A DNA stretch of 64,000 nt from Flavobacterium psychrotrophum (GCF_003403075.1 NZ_CP031557.1:1984001-2048000), one strand, 5' to 3'; positions 35,394 to 43,770 are shown, numbered from the stretch's first letter. A program made the numbers and translations. Notes: generated from the sequence alone by a model not told the origin.

Positions 35394-36506
35394 TTAACCT
35401 TTGTAGTCTCCAATTAAAAGTACTGATTTAATGGTCCTTCCTTTTTCAGAATCTTCAACCGCCTGGTTGATGTCTTCAAAAGCATAGGTTTTAATCAGCT
35501 TGTCAAAAGGGAACTGCCCGTGTTGGTACATTTTTATAAGCTTAGGTATAAATTCCTGGGGCACGCTGTCGCCCTGGTTTACGAATTTAATTTTAAAGCC
35601 TTTGGTAAGGAATATATTGGTTTCAAGTTCCAGCGGTTTGGTAGCAACGCCAATTATCGCGATTTCACCAACGGGAGCCAAAACGGCAAGCGCGTTATTG
35701 ATCACTTCATTCCTTCCAGTGGTATCTACCGCATACTGTACCCCATTAGGAAGTATTTCCCTGATGCGTTCCTGCACATTTTCTCTCAGGCTGTTTATAG
35801 TATGGGTGGCACCAAGTTCCTTAGAAAATTCTAAGCGTTCATCATTAATATCTACCGCAATGATTGTAGTTGCCGAAGAAGCTTTAGCAGCCATAACGGC
35901 AGAAAGGCCCACAGCACCCGTACCTGATATCACCACTGAGCTGCCCACTTTAACTTTCAGGGTGTTGATTATTGCTCCGGATCCTGTTTGTATACCACAG
36001 CCCAAAGGGCCTAAAATTTCCAAAGGCGCATCTTTAGGCACAGCGATCACGTTATTTTTATGGGCAATGGAATACGTTGCGAAAGACGATTGCGAAAAGA
36101 AATTGTCATTAATGGGTTTATGGTCATGGTCATGGTGGCTGTGCGACCCGTCTACGCGCGCCCCGGAAAAATTCCTTTGGAAAAATTCATAACAGTACGC
36201 CGGGGTACCGCTACGGCAGATTTCGCATTCGCCACAATAGCCATAGGTAAGTACTACGTGGTCCCCAACCTTCAGGTGGTGCACATCTTCCCCTATCTTT
36301 TCTATAATACCCGCACCTTCATGGCCCAGTATTACCGGAAAATTAGGCGAACCCATGATAAAATCACGTGCTACCAAATCGGTATGGCAAATGCCGGTTG
36401 CTACTATTTTAACCAATACTTCTTCAGAGCCCGGCTCGTCAAGAAGCACTTTACCAAGCTCAAAATCGCTGCCTTTTTCGCCTACGATTGCTGCTGTAAT
36501 TTCCAT
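35394..36506 (-). CDS. Zn-dependent alcohol dehydrogenase (aryl-alcohol type)
   Basis: The start was placed at MEITAAIVGEKGSDFELG, giving 370 residues; the open frame extends to 36650 but would cross the promoter at 36626. Catalytic Zn ligands are seen in GICHTDL (Cys) and LGHEGAG (His-Glu). The structural Zn lobe is CGECEICRSGTPAYC and the Rossmann motif GTGAVGLSAVMAAK. A His-rich insert, DGSHSHHDHDHKP, sits before FFSQSSFATY where relatives have a short linker. It probably oxidises aryl or allyl alcohols or reduces aldehydes. Operator copies D/E drive it with a leader of about 110 nt. Confidence 0.92.
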   Translation of the reverse strand: MEITAAIVGEKGSDFELGKVLLDEPGSEEVLVKIVATGICHTDLVARDFIMGSPNFPVILGHEGAGIIEKIGEDVHHLKVGDHVVLTYGYCGECEICRSGTPAYCYEFFQRNFSGARVDGSHSHHDHDHKPINDNFFSQSSFATYSIAHKNNVIAVPKDAPLEILGPLGCGIQTGSGAIINTLKVKVGSSVVISGTGAVGLSAVMAAKASSATTIIAVDINDERLEFSKELGATHTINSLRENVQERIREILPNGVQYAVDTTGRNEVINNALAVLAPVGEIAIIGVATKPLELETNIFLTKGFKIKFVNQGDSVPQEFIPKLIKMYQHGQFPFDKLIKTYAFEDINQAVEDSEKGRTIKSVLLIGDYKG

Positions 36507-36625
36507 AAAATATATTTTTTTTAGATTGTTATTTCGGGCATTGTAGTTAGTACTACTGCCATAAATGATGATCAGGTTATTTTTAGGTACGATGATTTTA
36601 TAACTTATAACCTGTATCGTTCTCT

Positions 36626-36694
36626 CAAAGTTCCTGATATTATTCATCATACACCCTTAACCTAAATTAAGAAATACTCTTAATTTAGGTTAAG
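36626..36694 (-). promoter_or_regulatory. Shared palindromic operator, copies D/E (drives Zn-ADH)
   Basis: On the minus strand the distal palindrome CTTAACCTAAATTAAG is at 36694-36679. The proximal CTTAATTTAGGTTAAG, its exact reverse complement, is at 36671-36656. The two copies are 23 bp apart and together make a 39-bp perfect inverted repeat with a 7-bp spacer. The -7 element GAACTTTG is at 36633-36626, 61 bp from the distal edge. Confidence 0.78.
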
Positions 36695-36770
36695 CAAAAT
36701 ACTTGAACGCAGTAATTAGAATTTGAAAAGGAAGGGATAATACAATCCGTAAACAGATGTATTACAGCTA

Positions 36771-37955
36771 TTATTTTACGAGGCGGATACCACTAAACTG
36801 CCATTGGTGCCTGGGATGAAAAAAGTTGCGGTATGTAGTGCGGCTATGGCCGTGCGCCGTTGCTACTGATGCCCCACGCAACACCATTTGGCTAACCATA
36901 AACTTGCCATTATACTCCCCTATGGCTCCTGTTTCTTTTTTAAAACCGGGATAGGGAAGGTAAGCGCTGTTCGTCCACTCCCAGCGTTCTCCCCATTTAA
37001 GGTTTACTGAACCTACTTCCCACTCTGCCTCGGTCGGTAATCGATGGCCTTTCCATGCTGCAATTGCGGACGCTTCATAAAAATTGACATGGCATACGGC
37101 GGCATTGGGGTCTATTTCACATAGCCCATTTAGGGTGTAATGCATCCACTTCCCATCGACCTGGTGCCAGTACAGCGGTGCCTGCACGCCTGTTTTCTTT
37201 ACCCAGTCCCAGCCTTCCGAGTGCCAGTAGCGGAAATCAGTATATCCGCCGTCCTCTATAAACCAAAGGTATTCAGCATTGGTTACAGGCCTGTCCGCTA
37301 TTTCAAAAGCATCCAGGTACACCTTATGCCTGCCCATCTCATTGTCAAAACAAAAGCCATCGCCTTTAAAACCTATTTCATAAACACCTGCGTCGACACG
37401 TATAAAGTGTACATCGCCATGCGCAGTTTCACTACAAACATTGTGGGTACTATAGGCCGGAAAAAGCGGGTTATGCCCCAGTATGTATTTAATATCGCTA
37501 TACAGCAGCTCCTGGTGCTGTTGCTCATGGTTAAGGCCAAGCTCTAAAAGCCCGGCGAGTTCCTGTGATAACGTGCTGCTTTGTAAAAACAATTCCATCT
37601 GGACATCAACGTAAGCCCGGTACCGGTAAACATCATTAACCGAAGGGCGGCTCAGGTTGCCACGGTCGGTGCGCATTACCCGTGCACCAACACTCTCGTA
37701 ATAGCTGTTGAAGACAAAATTATATTGCGGATTAAACGCTTTATACCCTATAAAATTTGGCTTAAGGATAAATGTTTCAAAAAACCAGGTGGTATGCCCC
37801 AGGTGCCATTTTGGCGGGCTCACATCGGCAATGGGCTGTACTACATAATCTTCTGTTTCAAGCGGTTTGCAAATATCCTCTGAATGCTTTCGCACCTCTT
37901 TAAATAGCTGCAAAAGTGTACTGTTACTATCGGTTGTTATCAAATTGCTTTCCAT
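36771..37955 (-). CDS. egtB: Ergothioneine biosynthesis sulfoxide synthase EgtB
   Basis: The 394-residue protein has an N-terminal DinB_2 domain (about 12-155) and a C-terminal FGE-sulfatase domain (about 185-394). The non-heme iron three-His site is seen as His54 in WHLGHTTW and His143/His147 in LNHEQQHQE. FGE motifs NAEYLWFIEDGGY, RLPTEAEWE and the final RTTYRNFFHP...FSGIRL are present. It joins hercynine and a thiol donor with O2. No egtA, egtC or egtE was found here, so the donor (gamma-Glu-Cys or Cys) is open. It starts 9 bp after egtD. Confidence 0.93.
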   Translation of the reverse strand: MESNLITTDSNSTLLQLFKEVRKHSEDICKPLETEDYVVQPIADVSPPKWHLGHTTWFFETFILKPNFIGYKAFNPQYNFVFNSYYESVGARVMRTDRGNLSRPSVNDVYRYRAYVDVQMELFLQSSTLSQELAGLLELGLNHEQQHQELLYSDIKYILGHNPLFPAYSTHNVCSETAHGDVHFIRVDAGVYEIGFKGDGFCFDNEMGRHKVYLDAFEIADRPVTNAEYLWFIEDGGYTDFRYWHSEGWDWVKKTGVQAPLYWHQVDGKWMHYTLNGLCEIDPNAAVCHVNFYEASAIAAWKGHRLPTEAEWEVGSVNLKWGERWEWTNSAYLPYPGFKKETGAIGEYNGKFMVSQMVLRGASVATAHGHSRTTYRNFFHPRHQWQFSGIRLVK

Positions 37956-37964
37956 AGAATAAAA

Positions 37965-38975
37965 TTATTGGGCAACCCATAATGAGTCTGTAAACCACCC
38001 ATTAGAATCAGTAACAGAGCACGTGATTTCAAAACCTGTGGCGTTGGCAAGTACCTGAATATCCTCTTGGGAGAATTTTTGGGACACTTCCATATAAATA
38101 AATTCATCTTTAGCAAAAGAAATAATTTTTTCATCTATGGAAACCTTCTGGTCATCACAGCTTATAAGGAAACTACGGCAAGCTCCGGTAAGTGGGTCAT
38201 AATTTTGGTAGTGCTTAAAACTATCTATATTAAAGTTAGCTTGTAACTCGCGGTTTATACGGGCAAGCATATTAAGGTTAAATGCGGCGGTTATTCCGGC
38301 CTTGTCGTTATATGCATCTAATATAGTTTGTGGGTTCTTTTTAAGGTCGAAACCCATTACTACGATATCGCCAGGATTTAAGTGCTCCCTAAGTTCAAGG
38401 CAAAATGCAAGCGCCTCTTCTTGTTCCATATTGCCAATGTTCCCTCCCAAAAATAAAACTACCTTTCGTCGTCCTGATATTTTAGTTGCCTTTTTAAGCA
38501 TTGTAAAGTAATCACCTTCCAGGCAAGTTATAGGTAACCCCGGTATATCAGCCTTAAGTTTTTCATTTAAGACATTCAGGATGTTACCCGAAATATCAAT
38601 GGGCATATATGCAAACTCGATATTTTGGCGAATAAGGTGTTTTAGAAGATACGACGATTTTGTAGCATCTCCTGCGCCAAGTTCGATAAGGTCGAATGCT
38701 GTACCTGCATTAGTAATAAGGGTAGCTAAATCAACTGTCCTGTTTTTAAATATATCAAGTTCACAACGGGTAAGGTAATATTCCGGCATTGTCATAATTT
38801 GCTGAAAAAGACCATCGCCGATTGCGTCATAAAAATATTTAGACTGCAATTTTTTAGGGGTATCGCCCAAGCCTTTTTTTACATCGGTCTTAAACTGATC
38901 CTTTATATTCCCTCGCTCCATAGCACTAATATGCAGCGATTTATCTGCTTGTGTCATCATTTGCTTCATCCACAT
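37965..38975 (-). CDS. egtD: L-histidine N-alpha-methyltransferase EgtD
   Basis: The 336-residue protein belongs to the Methyltransf_33 family. It has the signature YFYDAIGDGLFQQIMTMPEY (residues about 47-66), the SAM-binding ELGAGDATKS near 98-107 and FLGGNIGNM near 176-184. It trimethylates histidine to hercynine using three SAM. It is the first gene of the egtD-egtB pair. The start may be the first Met or those at residues 3, 6 and 7. No CTTAA operator lies upstream. Confidence 0.93.
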   Translation of the reverse strand: MWMKQMMTQADKSLHISAMERGNIKDQFKTDVKKGLGDTPKKLQSKYFYDAIGDGLFQQIMTMPEYYLTRCELDIFKNRTVDLATLITNAGTAFDLIELGAGDATKSSYLLKHLIRQNIEFAYMPIDISGNILNVLNEKLKADIPGLPITCLEGDYFTMLKKATKISGRRKVVLFLGGNIGNMEQEEALAFCLELREHLNPGDIVVMGFDLKKNPQTILDAYNDKAGITAAFNLNMLARINRELQANFNIDSFKHYQNYDPLTGACRSFLISCDDQKVSIDEKIISFAKDEFIYMEVSQKFSQEDIQVLANATGFEITCSVTDSNGWFTDSLWVAQ

Positions 38976-39115
38976 CTTTTAAATTAACAATAATTGGCTT
39001 AGGTAGCTTAAAAAAGCCCATGCCCCAATATTGAAAATATTTATCGGCATCATAAAAAATTGAATTTTAAGCCGTTCACTAAACTTATAATACTATAAAT
39101 TATATCCTGCCTTTT

Positions 39116-39910
39116 TTAAAAAGCACTATCCACCACACCGCCATCTACGCGTAACGCCGCACCCGAAGTAGCCGATGATAAGGGGCTGGCTATGTACACT
39201 ACCATGTTAGCAACCTCCTGGGTATCTGCCCAGCGCTGGATAATGGATGACGGACGTTTCTCTTTAATAAATTCTATTTGTGCCTGTTCGACGCTAATAC
39301 CTTTATCACGAGCAATTTGCTCAAACATTTTAGCGGTGCCTTCTGCCAATGTAGGGCCGGGTAAAATCGCATTGACCGTTACATTAGTCCCTTTTAAATG
39401 TTTTGCCAACCCGCGGCTTAAAGCAAGATATGCCGTTTTTGTCACGCCATAAAGTATCATGTCTTCCGGTATATTAATGGCCGACTCACTTGATATAAAA
39501 ATAATACGTCCCCAGTTTTTAGCTTTCATTAGCGGTGCATAATGGCGTGAAAGGCGAACGCCGCTAAGAACATTTACTTCAAAATCATGCAGCCAGACTT
39601 CATCGCCGGTAGTTTCAAACGGCTGGTCGCCATAAACCCCGACGTTGTTAATTAAAATATCAACCTCACGCAGTGCACTAATCAGTTGGTTTACCTCTTC
39701 TACCTTTGCGAAATCGGCGACAAAACCCTCAACTAATGCTCCGGGAACTTCCTGCTTTAGTTTAGTTATAGCCGTATTTACAGATTCCCGGGACCTGCCA
39801 TTTACATACACTGTGGTACCTTCTCGAAGTAAGCCAAGGGCAATACCATAACCTATACCACCCGTAGAACCTGTAACAAGTGCCGTTTTACCTTTCAACT
39901 GTAAATCCAT
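39116..39910 (-). CDS. SDR-family oxidoreductase
   Basis: The 264-residue protein is a classical SDR with TGSTGGIGYGIA near 13-24, NNVG near 89-92, catalytic Ser in ISSES and the YGVTK pair (Tyr-x-x-x-Lys) near 155-159. The NGRSRESV segment after strand 2, with Arg residues, suggests NADP preference. The substrate is unknown. It is separated by 131 bp from the quinone-oxidoreductase gene and is probably a separate unit. A small dyad (ACGAC / GTCGT, about 39927-39943) lies in that gap. Confidence 0.9.
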   Translation of the reverse strand: MDLQLKGKTALVTGSTGGIGYGIALGLLREGTTVYVNGRSRESVNTAITKLKQEVPGALVEGFVADFAKVEEVNQLISALREVDILINNVGVYGDQPFETTGDEVWLHDFEVNVLSGVRLSRHYAPLMKAKNWGRIIFISSESAINIPEDMILYGVTKTAYLALSRGLAKHLKGTNVTVNAILPGPTLAEGTAKMFEQIARDKGISVEQAQIEFIKEKRPSSIIQRWADTQEVANMVVYIASPLSSATSGAALRVDGGVVDSAF

Positions 39911-40041
39911 ATATTTTTATTTAGACGACTTTTATCGTCGTGAAGTTTACTGAATCTGGATAGATTCTATAATTTAAACCCTGAAACATATTTAAATTGA
40001 AACCTTAAAAGTGATTCAGGTATTTTTAGTGAAATTATACT

Positions 40042-41010
40042 TTAAGTAATGATTACAATCTTGCCTCCGCCGGAATTGGTTTCCATGAAGCGGTGGGCTT
40101 CGACGATCTCATCCAGGCTAAAGGTTTGCTTGATGGCCGGTTTAACGGCACCTCCCTCTATATCCTTTATAAATTCCTGAAAAAAATTACCTTCAATACG
40201 GATTTCTCCGGTATTGTAAACCGTAAGGCTTACCGTTACAGGAATAAAATCCATGGGGGCAAAATCTGCAATCGACCACTCTTCAGCAAGCATACCCGTC
40301 ATGCAGACAACACCGCCCTGAGCCGTACAATGCAGAGAGTCTTTTAAGGTAGCTGTCCCGACCAGTTCGAGTACTTTATCAATTTTAAGGTGATCGTTGT
40401 TTTTAATAACCTCAGCAAGATTTCCATTGTCGATCAGCACCTCATCGGCACCATTATCAAGCAGTAGATCCCTTTTAGCTTCATTTCGGGTGGTGGCTAT
40501 CACTCTAAGCCCGGCTTCTTTAGCCAGTTGTGCGGCCAACAAACCCACCGAAGATGTACCACCCCGAATAAGCAGCACTTCGCCTGCCTGAATCTTAAGT
40601 GCTTTATGAAGTGAGCCATAGGCAGTCTGGAACATTTCCGGTAATGCGCCAAGGACCTCCCAGGGCAAGGTACTGTCAAAAGGCGTTAGAAGCTGAACAG
40701 GCAGCAAAGCGTATTCTGCATAGCTGCCGTCAAAATCACGCCCCATGCCCCCCATAAAGGCAGCCACTTTTTGGCCCCTGGCGAAAAATCCGCTGGGGTC
40801 CTGCTCTACCTGCCCTATACATTCAATACCCAATACCCTTGGGAAAACCACACTGGGAGAAAGCCCCTTGCGGGTCATCAGCTCCGACCGGTTCAATCCG
40901 AAAGCCCTGACCTTTACCAGCACCTCGCCTTCGTTGGGTACTGGCATACTACGCTCTTCTATCGAAAAATTTTCAGCACCGCCAGCCTTTCTTAATACCG
41001 CTGCCTTCAT
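40042..41010 (-). CDS. Zinc-free quinone oxidoreductase-like MDR protein
   Basis: The 322-residue member of the medium-chain dehydrogenase family begins MKAAVLRKAGGAENFSIEER. It keeps the NADPH loop GGTSSVGLLAAQLAK near 148-162 and lacks the four-Cys structural zinc lobe. It resembles QOR or zeta-crystallin-type reductases acting on quinones and enones. It is third in a unit after the tautomerase and SnoaL genes, 20 bp after the SnoaL stop, so it comes under operator copy F. Confidence 0.9.
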   Translation of the reverse strand: MKAAVLRKAGGAENFSIEERSMPVPNEGEVLVKVRAFGLNRSELMTRKGLSPSVVFPRVLGIECIGQVEQDPSGFFARGQKVAAFMGGMGRDFDGSYAEYALLPVQLLTPFDSTLPWEVLGALPEMFQTAYGSLHKALKIQAGEVLLIRGGTSSVGLLAAQLAKEAGLRVIATTRNEAKRDLLLDNGADEVLIDNGNLAEVIKNNDHLKIDKVLELVGTATLKDSLHCTAQGGVVCMTGMLAEEWSIADFAPMDFIPVTVSLTVYNTGEIRIEGNFFQEFIKDIEGGAVKPAIKQTFSLDEIVEAHRFMETNSGGGKIVIIT

Positions 41011-41030
41011 ATAAATTGGATTTTTTAAGG

Positions 41031-41429
41031 TTAACTAACCTGTTTTACATTGTTAAAAATGTAACGGTAAATTTTCCAGCCAGCATCGGTACGTTTCAGT
41101 ATAAAAAGGTCAATACTGGTCTTATTAATGTTATTTTGTTTTAAAGCCCCCCTGTTCGATGTTTTTGCCAAAGCTTCGACAAAAGCATAGCGTTCGTCGA
41201 TATTGATATTTTGTATAGCATACTCGATTTTAAAGCCGGATTCCTTTAAATAGGTATTGCCCAGGGCCTTTAGATCGCTGCGTTTGTACACCACATTCAT
41301 ACTGTCGGGTATAAACAAACCGTCTTCGGAATAAAATTCCGGAATTAATGCTGACTCGGCAGCATTGAGTACCTGGGCATACCGCCCAAGTACATTGCTT
41401 ATTGCTTCTTTTTCCTCCTGATAACTCAT
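41031..41429 (-). CDS. SnoaL/NTF2-fold (DUF4440-like) protein
   Basis: The 132-residue protein begins MSYQEEKEAISNVLGRYAQV and has the NTF2-like cone-fold pattern. The helix pair is followed by FYSEDGLFIPDSMNVVYKR near 47-65 and a closing strand pair ending GWKIYRYIFNNV. No signal peptide is present. The NTF2 fold can be an enzyme or binding module; no catalytic residues can be named. It lies between the tautomerase and quinone-reductase genes in a three-gene unit. Confidence 0.8.
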   Translation of the reverse strand: MSYQEEKEAISNVLGRYAQVLNAAESALIPEFYSEDGLFIPDSMNVVYKRSDLKALGNTYLKESGFKIEYAIQNINIDERYAFVEALAKTSNRGALKQNNINKTSIDLFILKRTDAGWKIYRYIFNNVKQVS

Positions 41430-41482
41430 AGCATTCTTATCTAATTGTTCATCACCAAATTTGAGTATAAGGACAGGCCTAT

Positions 41483-41704
41483 TTAGTACCCTGGCTTTTT
41501 ATACAGCTTTTCGAAATTTGGCTTTATTTCTTTGTTATACACTTCGTCCATCCATACCGCTTCGTCGACCTCTTCTATAGCTACCGATATGTATTCTTCC
41601 GGTTTACCGGTTTGTTCCTGAATTAACTTTGTAATCCCTTCTGCAATTTTTACTTTGTTTTCCTCAGGAGTACCCGGGTAAAATTTTACTACAATGTGTG
41701 GCAT
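41483..41704 (-). CDS. 4-oxalocrotonate-tautomerase-family enzyme
   Basis: The 73-residue protein keeps the catalytic Pro1 after Met removal (MPHIVVKFYPG). It has the family helix KIAEGITKLIQEQTGKPEEY and the following strand ISVAIEEV. The family converts enol and keto forms of unsaturated oxo-acids. It heads the unit tautomerase - SnoaL - quinone reductase and is driven by operator copy F through a -7 element at 41776-41769. Confidence 0.9.
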   Translation of the reverse strand: MPHIVVKFYPGTPEENKVKIAEGITKLIQEQTGKPEEYISVAIEEVDEAVWMDEVYNKEIKPNFEKLYKKPGY

Positions 41705-41768
41705 CTTATTTCTTTTAAAATTAATAGTACTTGCAGACAGTCCAATGATTATCTGCCATGTTACACTA

Positions 41769-41860
41769 CAAAAGTGCGATGTAAAATCTACTTAATGCAA
41801 TAAACCTGTTTAAGAAATATACTTAAACAGGTTTAAGGGTAAAACTTAACCTATATTAAG
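41769..41860 (-). promoter_or_regulatory. Shared palindromic operator, copy F (three palindromes; drives tautomerase unit)
   Basis: On the minus strand the distal palindrome CTTAAACCTGTTTAAG is at 41837-41822 and the proximal CTTAAACAGGTTTATT at 41814-41799. The -7 element CACTTTTG is at 41776-41769, 61 bp from the distal edge. A third, upstream palindrome (CTTAATATAGGTTAAG) at 41860-41845 continues the 23-bp step. The central 33 bp also form a perfect hairpin with a 7-nt loop. Confidence 0.75.
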
Positions 41861-41874
41861 AATATGTAAACACC

Positions 41875-42771
41875 TTAATTGGGCTGGTTGTACTCATACC
41901 AGGCCAGCTTCCACTGGTTGTCTACTTTTTTCACGATGAAGATTTCGCGGTAGGCAGCGGGCGCTTCCTGTCCGGCAATAGTTACAGTACCGGCCGAATG
42001 AGAACGTACATAACCGTACTCTCCATCAATTACAACCTCATCTATAGTGAACGCAAGGTGTAATGCCAGCGAGCTAAACACGCTTTCATACGTTGCCTTA
42101 ATTGCCGCAGTACCTTCCATTGTTGGGGCATCGGGAGCCATTAAAACACCATCTGCAGTAAACACATTTGATATTGCAGCAGCGTCAGAGGCATTAAGTG
42201 CGTTAGCGTACGTATTCGTTACCAGCGAACTAATAGCCGCACTATCCTGTTCATTATAGGAAGTTGTGTTATTTTGAACAACCTGCGTAGTAGTTGCCTG
42301 GCTTAATACACCCATTTTATTATAAATGTATCGCGCAAGCTTCCATTGGTTATTTTCTTTCTTGGCAATAAAAACTTCCCTGTTCTCTTCCGGTGCTGAT
42401 GTGCCTGAAGCATTTACCGTGACAGTACCGGCAGATGTTGAACGAACGAAAGCATAATTATTTCCGACAATAATTTCGTCTACTTTAAAATTCAGTTCTA
42501 AAGCAACCGCACTAAAAATACCTTCGTAGGCGCTGTCCAACTGCGCGGTACCATTTGCCGTGGGTGAGCCTGGTCCCATAACCACACCGTCTGTTGTAAA
42601 TACAGCCGTTATATTATCAGGATCGGATGATGCCAGTGCATCCCGATAGGATACCGTTACCAGCTTCTTTACGGCATCACTTTCCTGTTGTACAGTTGCA
42701 GTATTGTCGTCATCATTGTTGCAGGATGCAAAAAGAGCAGCTACTGCAAATAAAAAAATAGATTTTTTCAT
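41875..42771 (-). CDS. Lipoprotein with two tandem SnoaL/NTF2-fold domains
   Basis: The 298-residue protein begins MKKSIFLFAVAALFASCNN with the lipidated Cys at residue 17. Two similar DUF4440/SnoaL-type repeats follow, about 30-150 and 172-298. They share VTYANALNASDA / VSYRDALASSDP openings, FTADGVLMAPDAPT / FTTDGVVMGPGSPT and FIVKKVDNQWKLAWYEYN / FIAKKENNQWKLARYIYN closings. The duplication is internal and recent-looking. Its promoter (-7 TAGGTTTG at 42804-42797) shares operator copy G with the divergent SDR gene. The role is unknown; a periplasmic binding or scavenging function is a guess. Confidence 0.85.
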   Translation of the reverse strand: MKKSIFLFAVAALFASCNNDDDNTATVQQESDAVKKLVTVSYRDALASSDPDNITAVFTTDGVVMGPGSPTANGTAQLDSAYEGIFSAVALELNFKVDEIIVGNNYAFVRSTSAGTVTVNASGTSAPEENREVFIAKKENNQWKLARYIYNKMGVLSQATTTQVVQNNTTSYNEQDSAAISSLVTNTYANALNASDAAAISNVFTADGVLMAPDAPTMEGTAAIKATYESVFSSLALHLAFTIDEVVIDGEYGYVRSHSAGTVTIAGQEAPAAYREIFIVKKVDNQWKLAWYEYNQPN

Positions 42772-42796
42772 TGTTAGTGTTTTTAAAATTAGATGA

Positions 42797-42916
42797 CAAA
42801 CCTATACTATTGCCCTTGTCTTTACCTATAAACGATCTTAAGAAGTATCCTTAACATATTTTAAGATTGTTTCTTAATCTACATTAAGTTCTCCTCGAAT
42901 TCGATATCGTAATTTT
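42797..42916. promoter_or_regulatory. Shared palindromic operator, copy G (bidirectional)
   Basis: Five half-sites TTAAG/CTTAA alternate with N7 and N6 spacers from 42838 to 42888. Rightward: distal 42850-42865, proximal 42873-42888, -7 element TAATTTTA at 42909-42916 (59 bp), serving the SDR. Leftward: distal 42865-42850, proximal CTTAAGATCGTTTATA at 42842-42827, exact -7 TAGGTTTG at 42804-42797 (61 bp), serving the lipoprotein. The middle palindrome is the distal site for both. Confidence 0.75.
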
Positions 42917-42990
42917 ATTGTACGCTAAAGAACCAATAATCAGAAAGACTGGTTCAGGTTAACAGCGCATTATTGAAATTAAATTTTATT

Positions 42991-43770
42991 ATGGCACAAT
43001 TAAAAGACAAAGTGGTATTTATAACCGGCGCCGGTGGCGGCTTGGGTAAAGCCATAGCAGTAGCATTTGCAAAAGTGGGCGCAAAAGTGGTAGTAGCAGA
43101 TATTAAAGAAGAATTTTTAAACAATACCGTAAAGGCTGTAGAAGCGGAAGGCGCAGAGGTACTTGCTGTTACTGTAGATGTTACAGACTATGAATCGGTT
43201 AAGGCGGCACTGGCTAAGACCGTAGCAACTTTTGGTACGCTGGATATTGGTGTAAACAATGCTGGTGTTGTAGGCATTGGCAGTATCGAGGAAATCGACA
43301 CCAACGAATGGGATCGCGTATTAGGCGTAAACGCCAAAGGCGTATTTGTATGTACCAAAGCCGAACTTGAAATATTTAAACCTAAAGGCGCAGGTGCTAT
43401 TATAAATACCGCTTCAATCGCAGGTAAAATGGGTATGGCACACCTGTCGCACTATGTGGCTTCTAAATTTGCTGTGATTGGTTTTACCAACAGTATCGCG
43501 AAAGAAGTAGCCGCTACAGGCATTACCGTGAATGCTATTTGCCCGGGTATTGTAGGTACCGGAATGTGGCGCGGTGAAGGTGGCGTAGCCGACCGATGGA
43601 AGTTAGATGGCGAAACCGAGGAGCAATCCTGGGAGCGTAACAAACAAAACCTTATACCGCAAGGGGTTGACCAAACGCCTGAAGATATCGCTGAAGCGGT
43701 ATTGTTCATAGCAGGCGCCAAACATATTACCGGACAGGCGATTGCCATAGATGGCGGTATGACCATGTAA
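42991..43770 (+). CDS. SDR-family oxidoreductase
   Basis: The start was chosen at MAQLKDKVVFITGAGGGLG, giving 259 residues; a Met at 42973 is less likely. Classical SDR motifs are complete: GAGGGLG, DIKEE after strand 2 (Asp, suggesting NAD), NNAG, NTASIAG and YVASK. The C-terminus ends AIDGGMTM. It resembles 2,3-butanediol or glucose-dehydrogenase-like SDRs, but the substrate is unknown. It is driven rightward by operator copy G. Confidence 0.9.
   Translation: MAQLKDKVVFITGAGGGLGKAIAVAFAKVGAKVVVADIKEEFLNNTVKAVEAEGAEVLAVTVDVTDYESVKAALAKTVATFGTLDIGVNNAGVVGIGSIEEIDTNEWDRVLGVNAKGVFVCTKAELEIFKPKGAGAIINTASIAGKMGMAHLSHYVASKFAVIGFTNSIAKEVAATGITVNAICPGIVGTGMWRGEGGVADRWKLDGETEEQSWERNKQNLIPQGVDQTPEDIAEAVLFIAGAKHITGQAIAIDGGMTM

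Noticed and set aside
35394..36650. Longer 418-residue version of the Zn-ADH
   Set aside because: The extra 48 residues do not match the family and would begin upstream of the predicted -7 element at 36633-36626.
41805..41837. Perfect 33-bp dyad as a simple terminator
   Set aside because: No T run follows on the relevant strand, and its half-sites match the operator spacing; a dual role was kept as a possibility only.
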